Below, in pieces: positions 10,165 through 20,599 of a DNA stretch of 64,000 nucleotides. The stretch spans positions 310,001 through 374,000 of the forward strand of contig VCJN01000051.1 of assembly GCA_006384855.1 (NCBI GenBank), read 5' to 3'. Origin of the DNA: Tetraselmis striata. Its lineage: Eukaryota; Chlorophyta; Chlorodendrophyceae; Chlorodendrales; Chlorodendraceae. A model generated the notes under the pieces. The model made no database searches. It was not told where the DNA came from and saw only the letters and a program-made list of their open reading frames with translations. Both the position numbers and the translations under genes were made by a program. Position 1 is the stretch's first letter; the number at the start of each line of letters is the position of its first letter.

Positions 10165-13100
10165 ACGCCCCCACTCAATACTGCAGCGCCCCAGCCCAGA
10201 GCCTTGCGCACATGTTTGTGCACGGCCTCCCTGGGAAGTGGCTTGGTGAGCATGTCTACAACCATCTCAGATGTGGGCAGGTATCCGATCCGGATTGTGC
10301 CCCAAAGAATTCTTTCCTTGACAAAATGATAGCTGATGTCGATGTGCTTAGTCCTGTCACTGACGATGGAATTGTGACAGTATTTGATGGTGCTCTGATT
10401 GTCTTGATGGATGTAGACCGGCTCGGCTGACACGCTGGTTGTATCCCGATCAAGCAGCTCTCCCACCAGTTGGCGGAGATGCAAGGCATCCTCCACAGCA
10501 AGGCTGAGAGAGTAATACTCTGCCTCACAAGTAGAGGTGGACACGACTCGCTGAAGTCTGGATGTCCAGCTAACAACGCCGTGATCACCTAGAAAGAAGA
10601 GGTAGCCACTAGCCAGACCTGGAGCGGCGAGATTCCAAATCCCCAGCATGGTCAGCATCTGCATAGCATGTGAGCTGCAGACTGGCCGATGACCCCCCCC
10701 AAGTTGAGGCCTTGTGACTGCGTGCCTTTAAGATAACGGAGGACCTTTCTCAGAGCAGTCATGTGCATATGACATGGTGCTTTCTGCACCTGGCCCAGAA
10801 TGCTGAGAGCAGCACTGATGTCAGATCTGGTGTTGCAGCCGACATACAGGAGGCTGCCCATCAAGGACCGGTTAGTTTCACGGCCCTCCACTCCAAGTGC
10901 AGGTGACGGCGGCGCTGAATCAGGAAGGTGATTCTTGTAGTCAGTGTCCATGGGGAGTGCAGAGGGGTAGCAGTCCTCCATTCCAAACTGACGAAGAATG
11001 CCGCCGATGTATTTCGACTGATTCATGGTGACAGTCCGGTTGGCTCTGTCCCTGGCAATGTGCATGCCCAGAAGCCACTGCAAATCCGTGACGGTAATCT
11101 GGAAGCGTTGACTGATCTGCTGCTTGAAGTGGGTAGCCCACTCCACATAGGTCGACGCAAAGGGCATATCATCCACGTACAACCCCAACATAGAAAATAC
11201 TCCATCTTGATAGCAGTAGTACAGACATGGATCTTTATTGCACTGCTTCCACCCGGTATGTAGCAGCCACCCACTGATCAGTTTGTTCCAATTCCGAGGG
11301 GAGTGCTTGAGGCCATACAGCGACTTTCTCAGTCTCGGTACCGCTGTGTGCCATCATGGAAGCCCTCAGGTTGGCGCATGTATACCTCTTCATCCAAATC
11401 GGAATGAAGGAACGCCGTGTCCACATCTAGTTGGTATAGTTCCATGTCTAGGGCAGCAGCGATGGTGAGCATAACCCGGAGACTGGCCTGTCGAATCACA
11501 GGTGAGAATGTCTCTGTGAAGTCAATACCGGCCTTCTGACTGCAACCCTTAGCCACAAGTCTGGCTTTGAATTTTGCAACCTCGCCATTAGAGTCAGGTT
11601 TGACTTTAAACACCCACTTGCAGTTGACCGCTTATCTGTCGGGTGGAAGTGCCACCAGATCTACGTCCCATGTGCCATTAGCCACTTGAGCAATGTACTC
11701 TTTGGCTATGCCTTGCAGCCACTCCTTGGCGTTGGGACCACTGACTGCCTCTTTGTAGGTGGCTGGTTTAGGGACGTCACTGGCGGCCAAGAGTGCAACC
11801 ACATTGCCATTTGACAGGTGTGCCTCAGCAATCAGTGCTCTTTCGTCCCCATCAACAGATAGCATAGCTTGAAACTGGTCGCAGAATCGCGTAGGCGGGC
11901 GTCGATCTCGCACCGGTCTGTCAGGTGCAGCATCTCCAGGTGCCCTCCCAAGTGATGGCTCCGTAAACCCCACTGAATCTAACTCATCTGGGGATGCATC
12001 CGAGAGCACGGGCACATTGGATCCCCCATCGGAGTCCTCTTCAGATTCCAGACGCACCGCAGTAAATGGTGCGGAACCCCCAAATCCAGGTGTGTGCTCG
12101 TCAAAGCGCACATGGACCGTGTTGATGATGCTGCCAGTGGTGGGATTGTACACCTTGTACCCAATTGAGTCCTCAGCATAGTCGACCATTACCCCTTTGA
12201 ATGCCTTAACATCCATTTTGCTGCGCTGATCATCCAGAATTTTCAGAAATGCCGCGCATCCAAATACTTTGGCATCGCTAACATCGGCTGCATGTCCCGC
12301 CTCTAGTTGACATGGGATGCCGCCTCCAGGTCCAGCGGCTCGGCAGTAGGTGCGCTCATGCACCCAGTTGGCGGCGGAGAATGCCAGAGTCCACATCCAA
12401 GTGGGCACATTCATTGCATGCATCATAGTACATGCTGCCTCTCTGAGAGTCCTGAAAGGCCGCTCCGCCTTTCCCAACATGTTATGTTGATGCGGTGCTG
12501 TCCACTGTTCCCCAAATTCCATGGCGGTGACCATGTCCTCCAGGCTTTCAGCGCAGAAAGTGGGATCTTGATCAAATTTCATCATCGGGGCAAACGGTAA
12601 GTGCCCATGATGGCGCTGATGACTGAACTTAATTTTGCGTAAGATCACTGCCAGCTGCTTGCCCACCTCCTCTGCAGTCTTGTTTTTCATGTATCTGAGC
12701 CACCGTTTGTTGGTGTAGTGGTCAGTGACAAGCAAGAAGAGCGTACCGCAGGCCATGAGGTGAAGCCACTCGCACTGGACCCCAAAGATCGACTGAAAAA
12801 TTCTGGAGTGGGCCATGAGGTGGTTTAGCTGGTAGTATGTTCTGAGGTGCCGCACATGCCTTGCTGAGTAGGAAGTCATGACAGAGTTGACTGCGGATGC
12901 GAGACGGAAAATTAGGCCCGCCAGCGACCCCGTGGCCATGTTGCATCTGAACACCGCGCATGTGTAAGTGACCGAGTCTCTTGTGCCACATACAGTGCCG
13001 CCTCTGCATTGGCTTCGGACAGCATCGTCACTGGGTCAACATTACTTACATTGCTACCAGTATCAGATGCATTGGCATCACTAGCATCAGCACTAGTGCC

Positions 13101-13543
13101 GGAATCGGCAGCTGTTGTCACGGTTGTAGCAGCAGCTGCTGCCCCACTCACTGCCTCTTCATGGTCGAGAAAGCGGTCCTCTGTGCCAGGTAGGACGTGG
13201 AGGCCATTGTCCACTTTCAGACCTACCATTCCTGCATCCACAACCACCAGACCATAATCCTTAGATCCAGGGTATATGAAGTCACAGCCACGGTGGCGTT
13301 ACATCCATGACTGGCTGAGTAATCTGCCACAGCCACTCTTGGACAGCAGAGCAGGAGCGTAGAGTGTGGTGATATCCAAAAATGCATAACCTCATGTGGT
13401 AAGGGGGAATGCCACTTCAACAACACCAATGCCCTCGATAGGCACATCAACCCCTCCAACAGTGCCGGAACGGTTGAGCTTCCGTAGGGATTTGAATTCA
13501 GATCGGTATGCATTGCAACTGATATTGCAACCCCCATCCACAA
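10155..13543 (-). pseudogene. copia pol: protease end, integrase, RT, RNase H
   Basis: Segments in order on the minus strand are as follows. A GAG-pre-integrase box (HKRLGHLHMRGVQ) lies near 12980. The integrase core has VDLWGP, VTDHYT, FDQDPTFCAE and the Glu region MLGKAERPFRTLREAA. RT has KARLVAKGCSQKAG, DVDTAFLHSDLDEEVYM and LYVDD near 11180. RNase H has STCEAEYYSL, HQDNQSTIKY and DMLTKPLPR and ends GGVDK. An in-frame TAA near 11631 splits integrase from RT just before CKWVFKVK. A frameshift near 11330 breaks RT after the EGFHDGTQ motif, and others occur near 13390 and 13000. Confidence 0.9.
10165..10180 (-). promoter_or_regulatory. copia polypurine tract
   Basis: The minus strand reads ATTGAGTGGGGGCGT right up to the first LTR base, the expected plus-strand priming site. 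Confidence 0.7.
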
Positions 13544-14987
13544 TGCTCCAACGACCCTTTCGTGGCGACGCAGAACAAACCGACGCCATTAGAGCGGTCG
13601 GTTTACGTGCCACAGATTTAGTACTAGCGGTGGATGGCTGATTGTTGCCCCCCACTAGATCGCTGCCGACAGTAGGGGGAGATGCGCTAGAGGTTCGTAC
13701 CTCGTCGAGGTCTGATCCCTCAATCGGATCGTCCTCCTCGTCAGTTGTAGGCTCTGTGGAACCCTCGGCCAGGGCGGTGAGATGAGCCGTTGCGCCACCG
13801 GTTGGAAGCTTCGGCTTGATGTTAAGGATGCTCTTCCTTTCCTTGTTCCATGCCAACTGTTCTCCATATGATGCCTTGCAGTCGGAACCTCGGTGGTTCT
13901 TAGAACCACACCAGGAACATCTACCGGCGAAGGGGCTAATACGCTTCCGAAACTTGTTAGCCAAAAATGCTTGTGGTTGGGCTGGCTCCATTGCCGGACG
14001 CGAGCCCGATCGCTGTCGACCCGTATGATCAAAGCCGGAATTATCTATCTGAACTAGCAGTTGCTCTTCGACTACGCGAGACTCGAGTAGTGTCCGAACG
14101 CCATCAGCCCCGGTGAGCACTGCGCGTTTGCACATGCCTAATAATGGGTAGTCACTCGGCAGGCACCCAAGCAGTATAATCCCGAGAAAATGATCGGAAA
14201 TACAGTGTTGGCCGGGTGGCATCAGACCGGCAACTGACTCGTTGAGCTTGTGCCACAGTTGGCGTTTGCCTTGGATGAAGTCCCCGACGCTTTGACCTGC
14301 GGTCGGATCATACTTGTCGGTAAGTCGACTGCCAATAATGGCAATGCTGCGAGCCACCGAGTATCTGTCCAGCTTGTCGTGTAGTGCTTGCCATGCCCGC
14401 GCTCCTCGGTTAGGCGCATTCACATCGACTAGTGCAAGTGCATCCATGCCCTGCGTGGACGAGCTCATGCTCAACATGAGTAAGTTGAAGAGCTCATCCT
14501 GCAGTACACCATCGACTTCGTGATGTCCGGACGAGAGAGTAGCCTGGTAAAGCAACTCTGGTGCTTTGATACCAAACCACGAGATAGCGAGGGATGTCCA
14601 AGACGACATCGGCAGGGCCTTGGTCAGCTTGGGAAACTCCAGTTTCTCGCGAGAGAGGGCTGAAGTGTCACCTCGGGCTCGCCGCACTGAAGCCCGGCGC
14701 GCCGACTCCACCTGAGCGGGTGTTAAAGTGTGACGCCCGCTACCGCCAATGGTAGGAGCAACTCGGTGAGTTGCTGCAGGTGTGTCCAATTTGGACGCGA
14801 GCTGACCGCACTTGTCGACACAGGTGCGATGCCATTGGACCTCTTCCCTAAGTCGTGACTGATCCTCGCCAATGCTTGCCATTCTGACTTGCAGTTCCTT
14901 TATGGCTGTCAAGATTCGATCCACCCCCCGGCTCGTCTCCGGTGGCAACGGCACTACTACGGCTACCACGTCTTCCGCTGCGTCCAC
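13392..14987 (-). CDS. copia Gag with the start of the protease
   Basis: A clean 531-residue frame. It has an N-terminal coiled-coil-like stretch, a UBN2/gag-like middle, a CCHC zinc knuckle (CSWCGSKNHRGSDC, C-x2-C-x4-H-x4-C) near 13880-13925, and an acidic linker. Near the C-terminus WSIVDGGCNISC is the aspartic-protease active-site region, with DGG in place of the usual D(S/T)G. The frame then runs out at FPLTT and the protease continues in another frame. The Met at 14987 is the first good start, about 680 bp below the 5' LTR. Confidence 0.85.
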   Translation of the reverse strand: MDAAEDVVAVVVPLPPETSRGVDRILTAIKELQVRMASIGEDQSRLREEVQWHRTCVDKCGQLASKLDTPAATHRVAPTIGGSGRHTLTPAQVESARRASVRRARGDTSALSREKLEFPKLTKALPMSSWTSLAISWFGIKAPELLYQATLSSGHHEVDGVLQDELFNLLMLSMSSSTQGMDALALVDVNAPNRGARAWQALHDKLDRYSVARSIAIIGSRLTDKYDPTAGQSVGDFIQGKRQLWHKLNESVAGLMPPGQHCISDHFLGIILLGCLPSDYPLLGMCKRAVLTGADGVRTLLESRVVEEQLLVQIDNSGFDHTGRQRSGSRPAMEPAQPQAFLANKFRKRISPFAGRCSWCGSKNHRGSDCKASYGEQLAWNKERKSILNIKPKLPTGGATAHLTALAEGSTEPTTDEEDDPIEGSDLDEVRTSSASPPTVGSDLVGGNNQPSTASTKSVARKPTALMASVCSASPRKGRWSIVDGGCNISCNAYRSEFKSLRKLNRSGTVGGVDVPIEGIGVVEVAFPLTT

Positions 14988-15647
14988 TGCTCCTCACACC
15001 AAGCCCTCCTCCTGTGGTAGTCCGCAGGAGGGGAGTACCGCCAGGTGAGTGCATACCGGGAGGTAAAGGCGACACCGCCCTCGATTCACTGTCGGACATG
15101 TTGTCGACCAGTAAGTACCCAGGGATGCCTGATGTCACCAGTGCCGAAAGCACTCGTCAACCGTGCAGCACGCGGGATATCGTGAGCGGTGGCCTCTCGG
15201 GGACCACACCGCCAGACCCTTCTCCCTATCGAGGGAAGCCAGGGTCTCACGAACCTGTTCGTACGTGGTCCATGCACAGTTGGACGACAGGCGTGACACC
15301 CGGCGCTGACGGAACAACAGCCATGCGTTGAGGAGTTGCGACTGACGTGCAACATATGAATGCCGCACGCGCCAACCCCCCCGATGCTCCCACCTGCTTC
15401 CGCTGGGTACATATAATGCGACCTGTGTGGAGCTAATCCAAGGCGGCTGTCCCAAGGATGATGGTAACCAGTAGGTGGTGGAAGGTGTCGACGGCCTGTT
15501 GTGGTCGATTGCGCTAAAATGTATAACGCTTAAGGGAAAAAAACGCTTCGATACTCCGAGACTCCAGCTCCGGGCTCTGTTCAACGTCGCCGTTGCACGA
15601 CGGACTCTTGTCTACAAGGTCTCCACATCGAGGCAAAAGCAACGTGT

Positions 15648-15664
15648 GGAACTAGCCCATAACA
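15648..15664 (-). promoter_or_regulatory. copia primer-binding site, half-tRNA type
   Basis: The minus strand reads TGTTATGGGCTAGTTCC directly after the 5' LTR. GTTATGGGC is the complement of the anticodon arm of initiator tRNA-Met (GCCCATAAC), the internal half-tRNA priming site known for Drosophila copia. Confidence 0.65.
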
Positions 15665-15960
15665 TGTCATGCGCATAACCTTGTGCGTCCTGCATGAGTC
15701 GCAGGTGGTGGTGCACCAGGTGCCGGAGGCTCTGCTAGGTGAGACCGAAGAAGTGATTACAAGGCTAGCAGCCCCTCACTGATGAGGGCTGAGCAGCCGG
15801 AGCTGGAGGACTACTGGCGCTACTATCTAGTGGTGCGTACAGCGCGCACATGGTCTTGATGTAGTCCTCGTACGCGCGCGCCAGCGCGCGCTTCTCCGCA
15901 GCGGCTCAGCGCAGTAGCGTTGTAATATCAAACACACTGACTGTCAGACCTCAGTTGTCA
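15665..15960 (-). repeat. copia 5' LTR
   Basis: Partner of 9869-10164, 296 bp. It ends exactly where the Ty3 integrase frame resumes at 15961. Confidence 0.92.
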
Positions 15961-18730
15961 ACAGTACGACTAGGCTCCGTGTCATCGAGCTGCGCCATCA
16001 AAGGTGTAGTCGGCTCATAGCCCACGGTGGTCTTGAAAGGTGACATCGTGGTAGCAAATGAGGTTGCCGCGTTTAGCGCAAACTCTACGTTGGTTAGGTG
16101 GTTGACCCAATCGTCATGTATGTAGAGGGCGCACGTAGCAGTGAAGTACGGCCTCCCACGAATGGTTTGACCACTCCGTCTGTCCATCGGTCTCGGGATG
16201 ATAGCTGGCAGAGATATTCAGCTTGGTAACCAAAGGAAGGAATAAAGTCTGCCAAAAGTCACTCATAAACCCCAGGTCTCGGTCAGAAACTAGTTTTTTC
16301 GGTAGCCCAAAATTTCGAAAACCCGAATTATGCATAATCATTGCCAGTTGTTCCGCAGTAAAGGTCTTCGTAGTAGTAGGCTCCACAATTACTCGCTTAG
16401 ACAAGAGACATACGAATACGACTATCTCTAGTGAGTCGTACCCTTGGCACTCGGGCAGGTCGGGAATGAGGCCCAAGGATATAACCTCAAAGGGTCGCGT
16501 AGGTACTTTATGAGGTTGTATTAACCTGTAGGGCTTATGTCTCACCGCCTTGGTACGTTGAGAGGTAGGACCTTTCCGGCAGTATGTAACCACTGAGCGT
16601 TTCAGTCTCGGCCACAGTACATTCGGGTAGTCGTCGCCAATAGTCGAATGATGCCAGGGTGTCCCGCGGTAGGTGCGTCATGTAGCTCGTACAGTACTCG
16701 TGTACGCAAGTCCGCGACATTCGGGATGTACGGCCCCGTACTGTGCGCATTACAATAAACCGTGTGACTGACGGATGAGTAAAGTCGGGAGTGAGTTCCG
16801 AGATAGTAGATACTCGTCCTCCTCGTACGCGTATTTGATTTGTTCATACAATGCCGCGTCGTTGTGTAGTCGGCACTCAAGGGCGAATAAATTTTGCTGC
16901 ATCTCGCGATCAACTTCGTCGTTGGTCCAATCCTCGATCAATAATCGCAGCTTCTGTGACGCATCCTTTAGGTCGGGTCGTCGTGACATGGCGTCTGCGT
17001 GATTATCAACTCCTCGTTTGTAGACGATATCCATATGTCGTTGATAAGGCGTGAAAACTTGCAGCCATCGGACTTGCCGAGGCGTTAAATCGCGATGCCG
17101 GAAAAACTTTCGTAATGTGTCATTGTGTCGTGGTCGGCGATCACAGGTTATCCCGCTGACACGTCAAGGTAGCAGCGAAAATTCAACAAAGCGTCTCGTA
17201 CAACCAGTAGTTCTTGCTCGTGCACGAGATAGTGTACTTCGTGCTTGTTCATCTTACGAGTGTGATACGCGACAGGTCGTAGTATGTTGCCTTGGTCTTG
17301 CAACTATACAACTATTGCATACCCGGATGCGTCGGTATACAAGGTATAACGCGACTCAGCAGGTGAGGTGTCGGATATTGCCATGACTGGGTCTTGTATC
17401 ATCGCTTCTTTAAGGGCTTGAAACGCGTTGTCGGCGCGAGGTGTCCAACAAACCTCCGGTATATTCTTGGCGAGGTCACTAAGGGGTGCAGTAATCGCCG
17501 CAAATTTGTGAATAAATATCCGATAGCACTCAGCAAAGCCGAGAAACGCTCGGACGTCTTTCACAGACTTGGGAGTCGGCCAATTTTGCACTGCCTCCAC
17601 TTTTTTGGAGCGGTCCACACGCATATGTCATGCCTATGTAATATGGCCTATTAGGAAGTTCACGGAAGTCCGGCAAAAAGGATAGTTCGACAACTTGATG
17701 TGTAGCTTATTTATGTCATTGTATTCTTGTAGATACCACTAGTCGTATATATATGTCCGAGATGCTCCTCCGGTGTCGACCTTGCTATAAATGAGCACAT
17801 CGTCCGAGTAGACCACACAAAACTTGCCGAGGTACTTGCTAAGCACTTTGTTCATCATCGGTGGGAAACCCGCCGGGGCGTTGGTAAGACCGAAAGGTAG
17901 AACACCATATTCAAAGAGACCATAGTGTGTGCGGAATGCGGACTTGGGAATGTCCTCCGCCTTTATCCGGACTTGATGGTAGCCCTTGTACATGTCCAAA
18001 GTACTGAAGGAGAGGACGCCATGTAGAGAGTCCAATAGTTCATCAATGCGCCGTAGCGGGTTGCGGTCTTTTGGTAGTCAACTCATTTAACTTGCAGTAG
18101 TCAACACACATCCGCAAGGTGCCATGCATCCTTCTTCCGCACAACGAGAATTGGTGCTATGTAGCGTAATTTCGACGTTCGGATCCATCCCTTTGAGAGT
18201 AGCTCCTCTAGTTGAAAAAGCACTTCGTCCCGTAATTTCGTCGGGGACATGCGGTAGGTGCGCTCTTTGAGTGGTGTGTCGCTCTCAAGGTTGATTTCAA
18301 GGTCAAACTTCGCTCCGGTGTCAACTTCGTAGGCTCCGCAATGATGTCCGAAACTCCTCGAGTGATGCACGTAGTCGGTCGCTCCATTCCTCCGATTGGT
18401 AAGTTTTCAATTCGTTGATAGCGGAGCTCCCTCGCCATGTCGTGTGCATGGTATACTGCGGCAGGTATTGCATACGCGTCGCCTTGCGCTATAGCAGCGT
18501 CCGATTTGCGGTCACGAATGATTATATCTGCTCAGTGGATGTCAGGATAAACCGATTCCAGCCACGGCTGTCAGTGAATGACGTCAAATTTGTCAAGCTC
18601 TGCCACAATGACGTCCAGTTTGTGGTCGCAGTCGCCCATACTTAGCACTTCACTGCGAAATCGTTGAGTACTCGTTGTCGTCGACCCATCTGTCAAACGG
18701 ATACGATACTTTGGTCCCGATACTGTCGGG
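15961..18730 (-). pseudogene. pol of the split Ty3 element: protease, RT, RNase H, integrase
   Basis: Protease-like sequence (YRIRL.DGS..TST, then HKLDVIVAELDKFDVI) runs from about 18730 to 18420 with stops. RT follows with LSFSTLDMYKGYHQVRI, TNAPAGF and VVYSDDVLIYSKV (YSDD near 17800). RNase H and its tether (AVQNWPTPKSVKDVRAFLGF; YKRGVDNHADAMSRRPD) lie at 17620-16980. The integrase core has LVSDRDLGFMSDFWQ and the SYHPETDGQTEWSN Glu box at 16240-16160. The text is cut by the copia LTR at 15960. Several frame changes are present. Confidence 0.85.
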
Positions 18731-18785
18731 ATTTGATGCTGCCGTCGATGCGCACGTTGATGTTGCCGTTGATGCGCGTAGTTGG

Positions 18786-18850
18786 CGTCAATTGCTGGGT
18801 GGCGGCTTCGACCGATGTCCCGGGGCGAACTTTACTTTACTTTTACTTTG
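18786..18850 (+). repeat. SINE 3'-end fragment
   Basis: This segment matches the 3' end of the SINEs at 52741 and 55757: GTCAA(T/G)TGCTGG, GGCTTCG.CCGATGTC and the repeated ACTTT tail. It marks the broken 5' edge of the split Ty3 element. Confidence 0.7.
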
Positions 18851-18895
18851 ATGCTGCCGAACACTTGATGTGGATAATTTTTTTGGTTGCACCAA

Positions 18896-19305
18896 TGTTC
18901 TACTCCATTTCCCTTTAGCCATACTGCTCTGCTATACTAGCAGGTATAATTCCCCGCAAAGGTAGTACGACTAAGCATCCGCGGAGTCGTTGTATATATT
19001 AGTATTGCGGGCATAAATATTAGTAGTATAAGGCCGAAGACTGTTCTGGAATTCTCTAGAGTTCTCTGACTCAAGCCTTACGTGGCTAACACAGCACGGG
19101 TATCCCATGACACCCGGCTAACATAGCACATGTATGACTATGACCTCGGCGGGTATAATTACCGCCTCGGAGAAGTCTACTAGGAAGAATTCAGAGACAG
19201 ACTATAACCCAGGAACCCATGTAACCAGAAGAGATTGGCCATACTTTCTAAATCCTTCCGCTGCATCCTAAAGGGCCTAGAACAGGCTTAAGCTAGAGCC
19301 GAACA
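18896..19305 (+). repeat. 5' LTR of the Nudix-bearing Ty3 element
   Basis: 410 bp from TGTTC to GAACA, a perfect 5-base terminal inversion. A TATAATTACC box near 19158 may be the promoter. The LTR is followed by CT and then the primer-binding site. Confidence 0.7.
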
Positions 19306-19307
19306 CT

Positions 19308-19320
19308 TGGTTTCGGAGCT
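19308..19320 (+). promoter_or_regulatory. Ty3 primer-binding site
   Basis: TGGTTTCGGAGCT lies 2 bases after the LTR. It fits the 3' end of a tRNA finishing CCGAAACCA. The chromovirus at 31853-38465 has the same first nine bases, TGGTTTCGG. Confidence 0.7.
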
Positions 19321-19344
19321 TAGACAGCGGTAAGCGACGTAAAG

Positions 19345-20502
19345 ATGGCTACACCAGGAGAGACGCCACCTGAGGACAGCGGAAGCTTTTCGGTAGCGGC
19401 CACTGCCGGCGAAGCACAGCCGATTCCGCTCGAAGGAGGTCAAGAGGGCACGCAACCGGCCCTCGCAAACATTATGAGCATGCTTAAACGACTAGCCGGC
19501 CGAGTCGAGACTATGTCGACGGAGCAAGCGAAGATGCAAGAAGTAGCGCAAGCTACAACGGCGGCAACGGCGGAGATTCGCCGCTTGGACGAGTACGTGC
19601 GACAAGGCTTCAGTCATTTCGACGAGCGAGTGAACCGGAGCCGAGTTGTAGAGCAGCAGATGCGAGACCAACTTCGTTCTGCCCGGACCAGCGACATGCA
19701 TGGCATGATGCCGAGCGATGTGAAACCAGCGAAGATCGAGAAGCTATCGACTACGAATATCGACGAGCTACGGAACTGGTTTCGTCATGCACGGGGTTAC
19801 CTGAAATATCACAACGTAAACCCGGAGGAACCTCGTAGCGTGTACTGGGCATCTGGCTATTTTCACGGACCTGTATCCAAGTGGTGGTACGCGCAAGTTT
19901 CGAGTACGCACGACGAGATTGGCGGCGGTTTTACCGGTATTACGCACATGGAGGTGGCACTAATCACCGAATTCTGTGGACGTACACCGGCGAAGCAAGC
20001 TCGTATCAATCTGGATCGCGCGACTCAGCGGACTACAGTACACAAGTACGCGAATTATTTCCGCGAGCAACTACTGGAGTTACCCCATCGTCACGAGGAA
20101 GATAATGTACATGACTTCCATCGCGAACTGAAACCCCACATTCGAAAGGAAGTTGCCCTGAAAAACCCTAAGACACCGGCAGAAGCTGTACAGGCAGCCC
20201 TGGCTTTTGAAGCTGCGGAGCGGGAGACAGATGTACATTGCGAGATCCGTCGCGAGCGCCTGAACATCATGGACGACGATGGCGACGACGACGAGCAGTA
20301 CTACAGCAGTGCTGAGGGTGAGGTTACAGAACAAGAAGACGACCTTTTGATGGCGCGGCGATTGACCGAGGAGGAGTTTAAGAGATTTAAGAAGGAGGGG
20401 CGCTGCTTTATCTGCAGGGCGAAAGGTCATGTTGCGTCCGCGTGCCCGAGTAAGAACAAGATTTCTGATTATCGACCCAGAAAGACCCGGCCGGGAAACT
20501 AA
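19345..20502 (+). CDS. Ty3 Gag polyprotein
   Basis: A single uninterrupted frame of 385 residues. Residues about 35-110 are a charged helical, coiled-coil-like region. Residues about 130-290 fit the retrotransposon gag core (WWYAQVSS, then ITEFCGRTPAKQARINLDRA, YANYFREQLLELP, and HDFHRELKPHIRKEV). An acidic stretch follows, then one CCHC zinc knuckle near residue 350, CFICRAKGHVASACP (C-x2-C-x4-H-x4-C). The ATG follows the PBS by about 25 bases. The frame is intact, in contrast to the frame downstream. Confidence 0.88.
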   Translation: MATPGETPPEDSGSFSVAATAGEAQPIPLEGGQEGTQPALANIMSMLKRLAGRVETMSTEQAKMQEVAQATTAATAEIRRLDEYVRQGFSHFDERVNRSRVVEQQMRDQLRSARTSDMHGMMPSDVKPAKIEKLSTTNIDELRNWFRHARGYLKYHNVNPEEPRSVYWASGYFHGPVSKWWYAQVSSTHDEIGGGFTGITHMEVALITEFCGRTPAKQARINLDRATQRTTVHKYANYFREQLLELPHRHEEDNVHDFHRELKPHIRKEVALKNPKTPAEAVQAALAFEAAERETDVHCEIRRERLNIMDDDGDDDEQYYSSAEGEVTEQEDDLLMARRLTEEEFKRFKKEGRCFICRAKGHVASACPSKNKISDYRPRKTRPGN

Positions 20503-20599
20503 GACGTGAGTCGGCCGCGCGCGGCGCGCGACGGGGTGAAGGACTGTCCCCTAAAACGGCTCGCGAGACTACAGAAGTACAGCCCTCGTATTTTCGAAC

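Larger units (their letters stand above)
9869..15960 (-). mobile_element. Ty1/copia retrotransposon, complete with both LTRs, nested in the Ty3 integrase
   Basis: Two 296-bp direct repeats (9869-10164 and 15665-15960) with TG...CA ends bracket copia-ordered domains on the minus strand: gag, protease, integrase, RT, RNase H. The flanks GCAGT and ACAGT fit a 5-bp target duplication with one change. The primer-binding site adjoins the 5' LTR and a purine tract adjoins the 3' LTR. The LTRs differ at roughly 15-20 sites by eye, so the insertion is not very recent. A nonsense codon and frameshifts in pol make this copy defective. Confidence 0.92.
8691..18730 (-). mobile_element. Ty3/gypsy chromovirus, 5' truncated, split by a copia insertion
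   Basis: Protease, RT, RNase H, integrase and chromodomain-like segments occur in Ty3 order on the minus strand. They are interrupted at 9869-15960 by a Ty1/copia element. Removing that element joins the integrase text ending near 15970 to the text resuming at 9868 (PEQVRYVHELHRFAHD). The 3' LTR is 8691-9170. The 5' end stops inside the protease near 18730, where SINE-tail sequence begins, so gag and the 5' LTR are missing. Stops and frameshifts are frequent. Confidence 0.8.
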
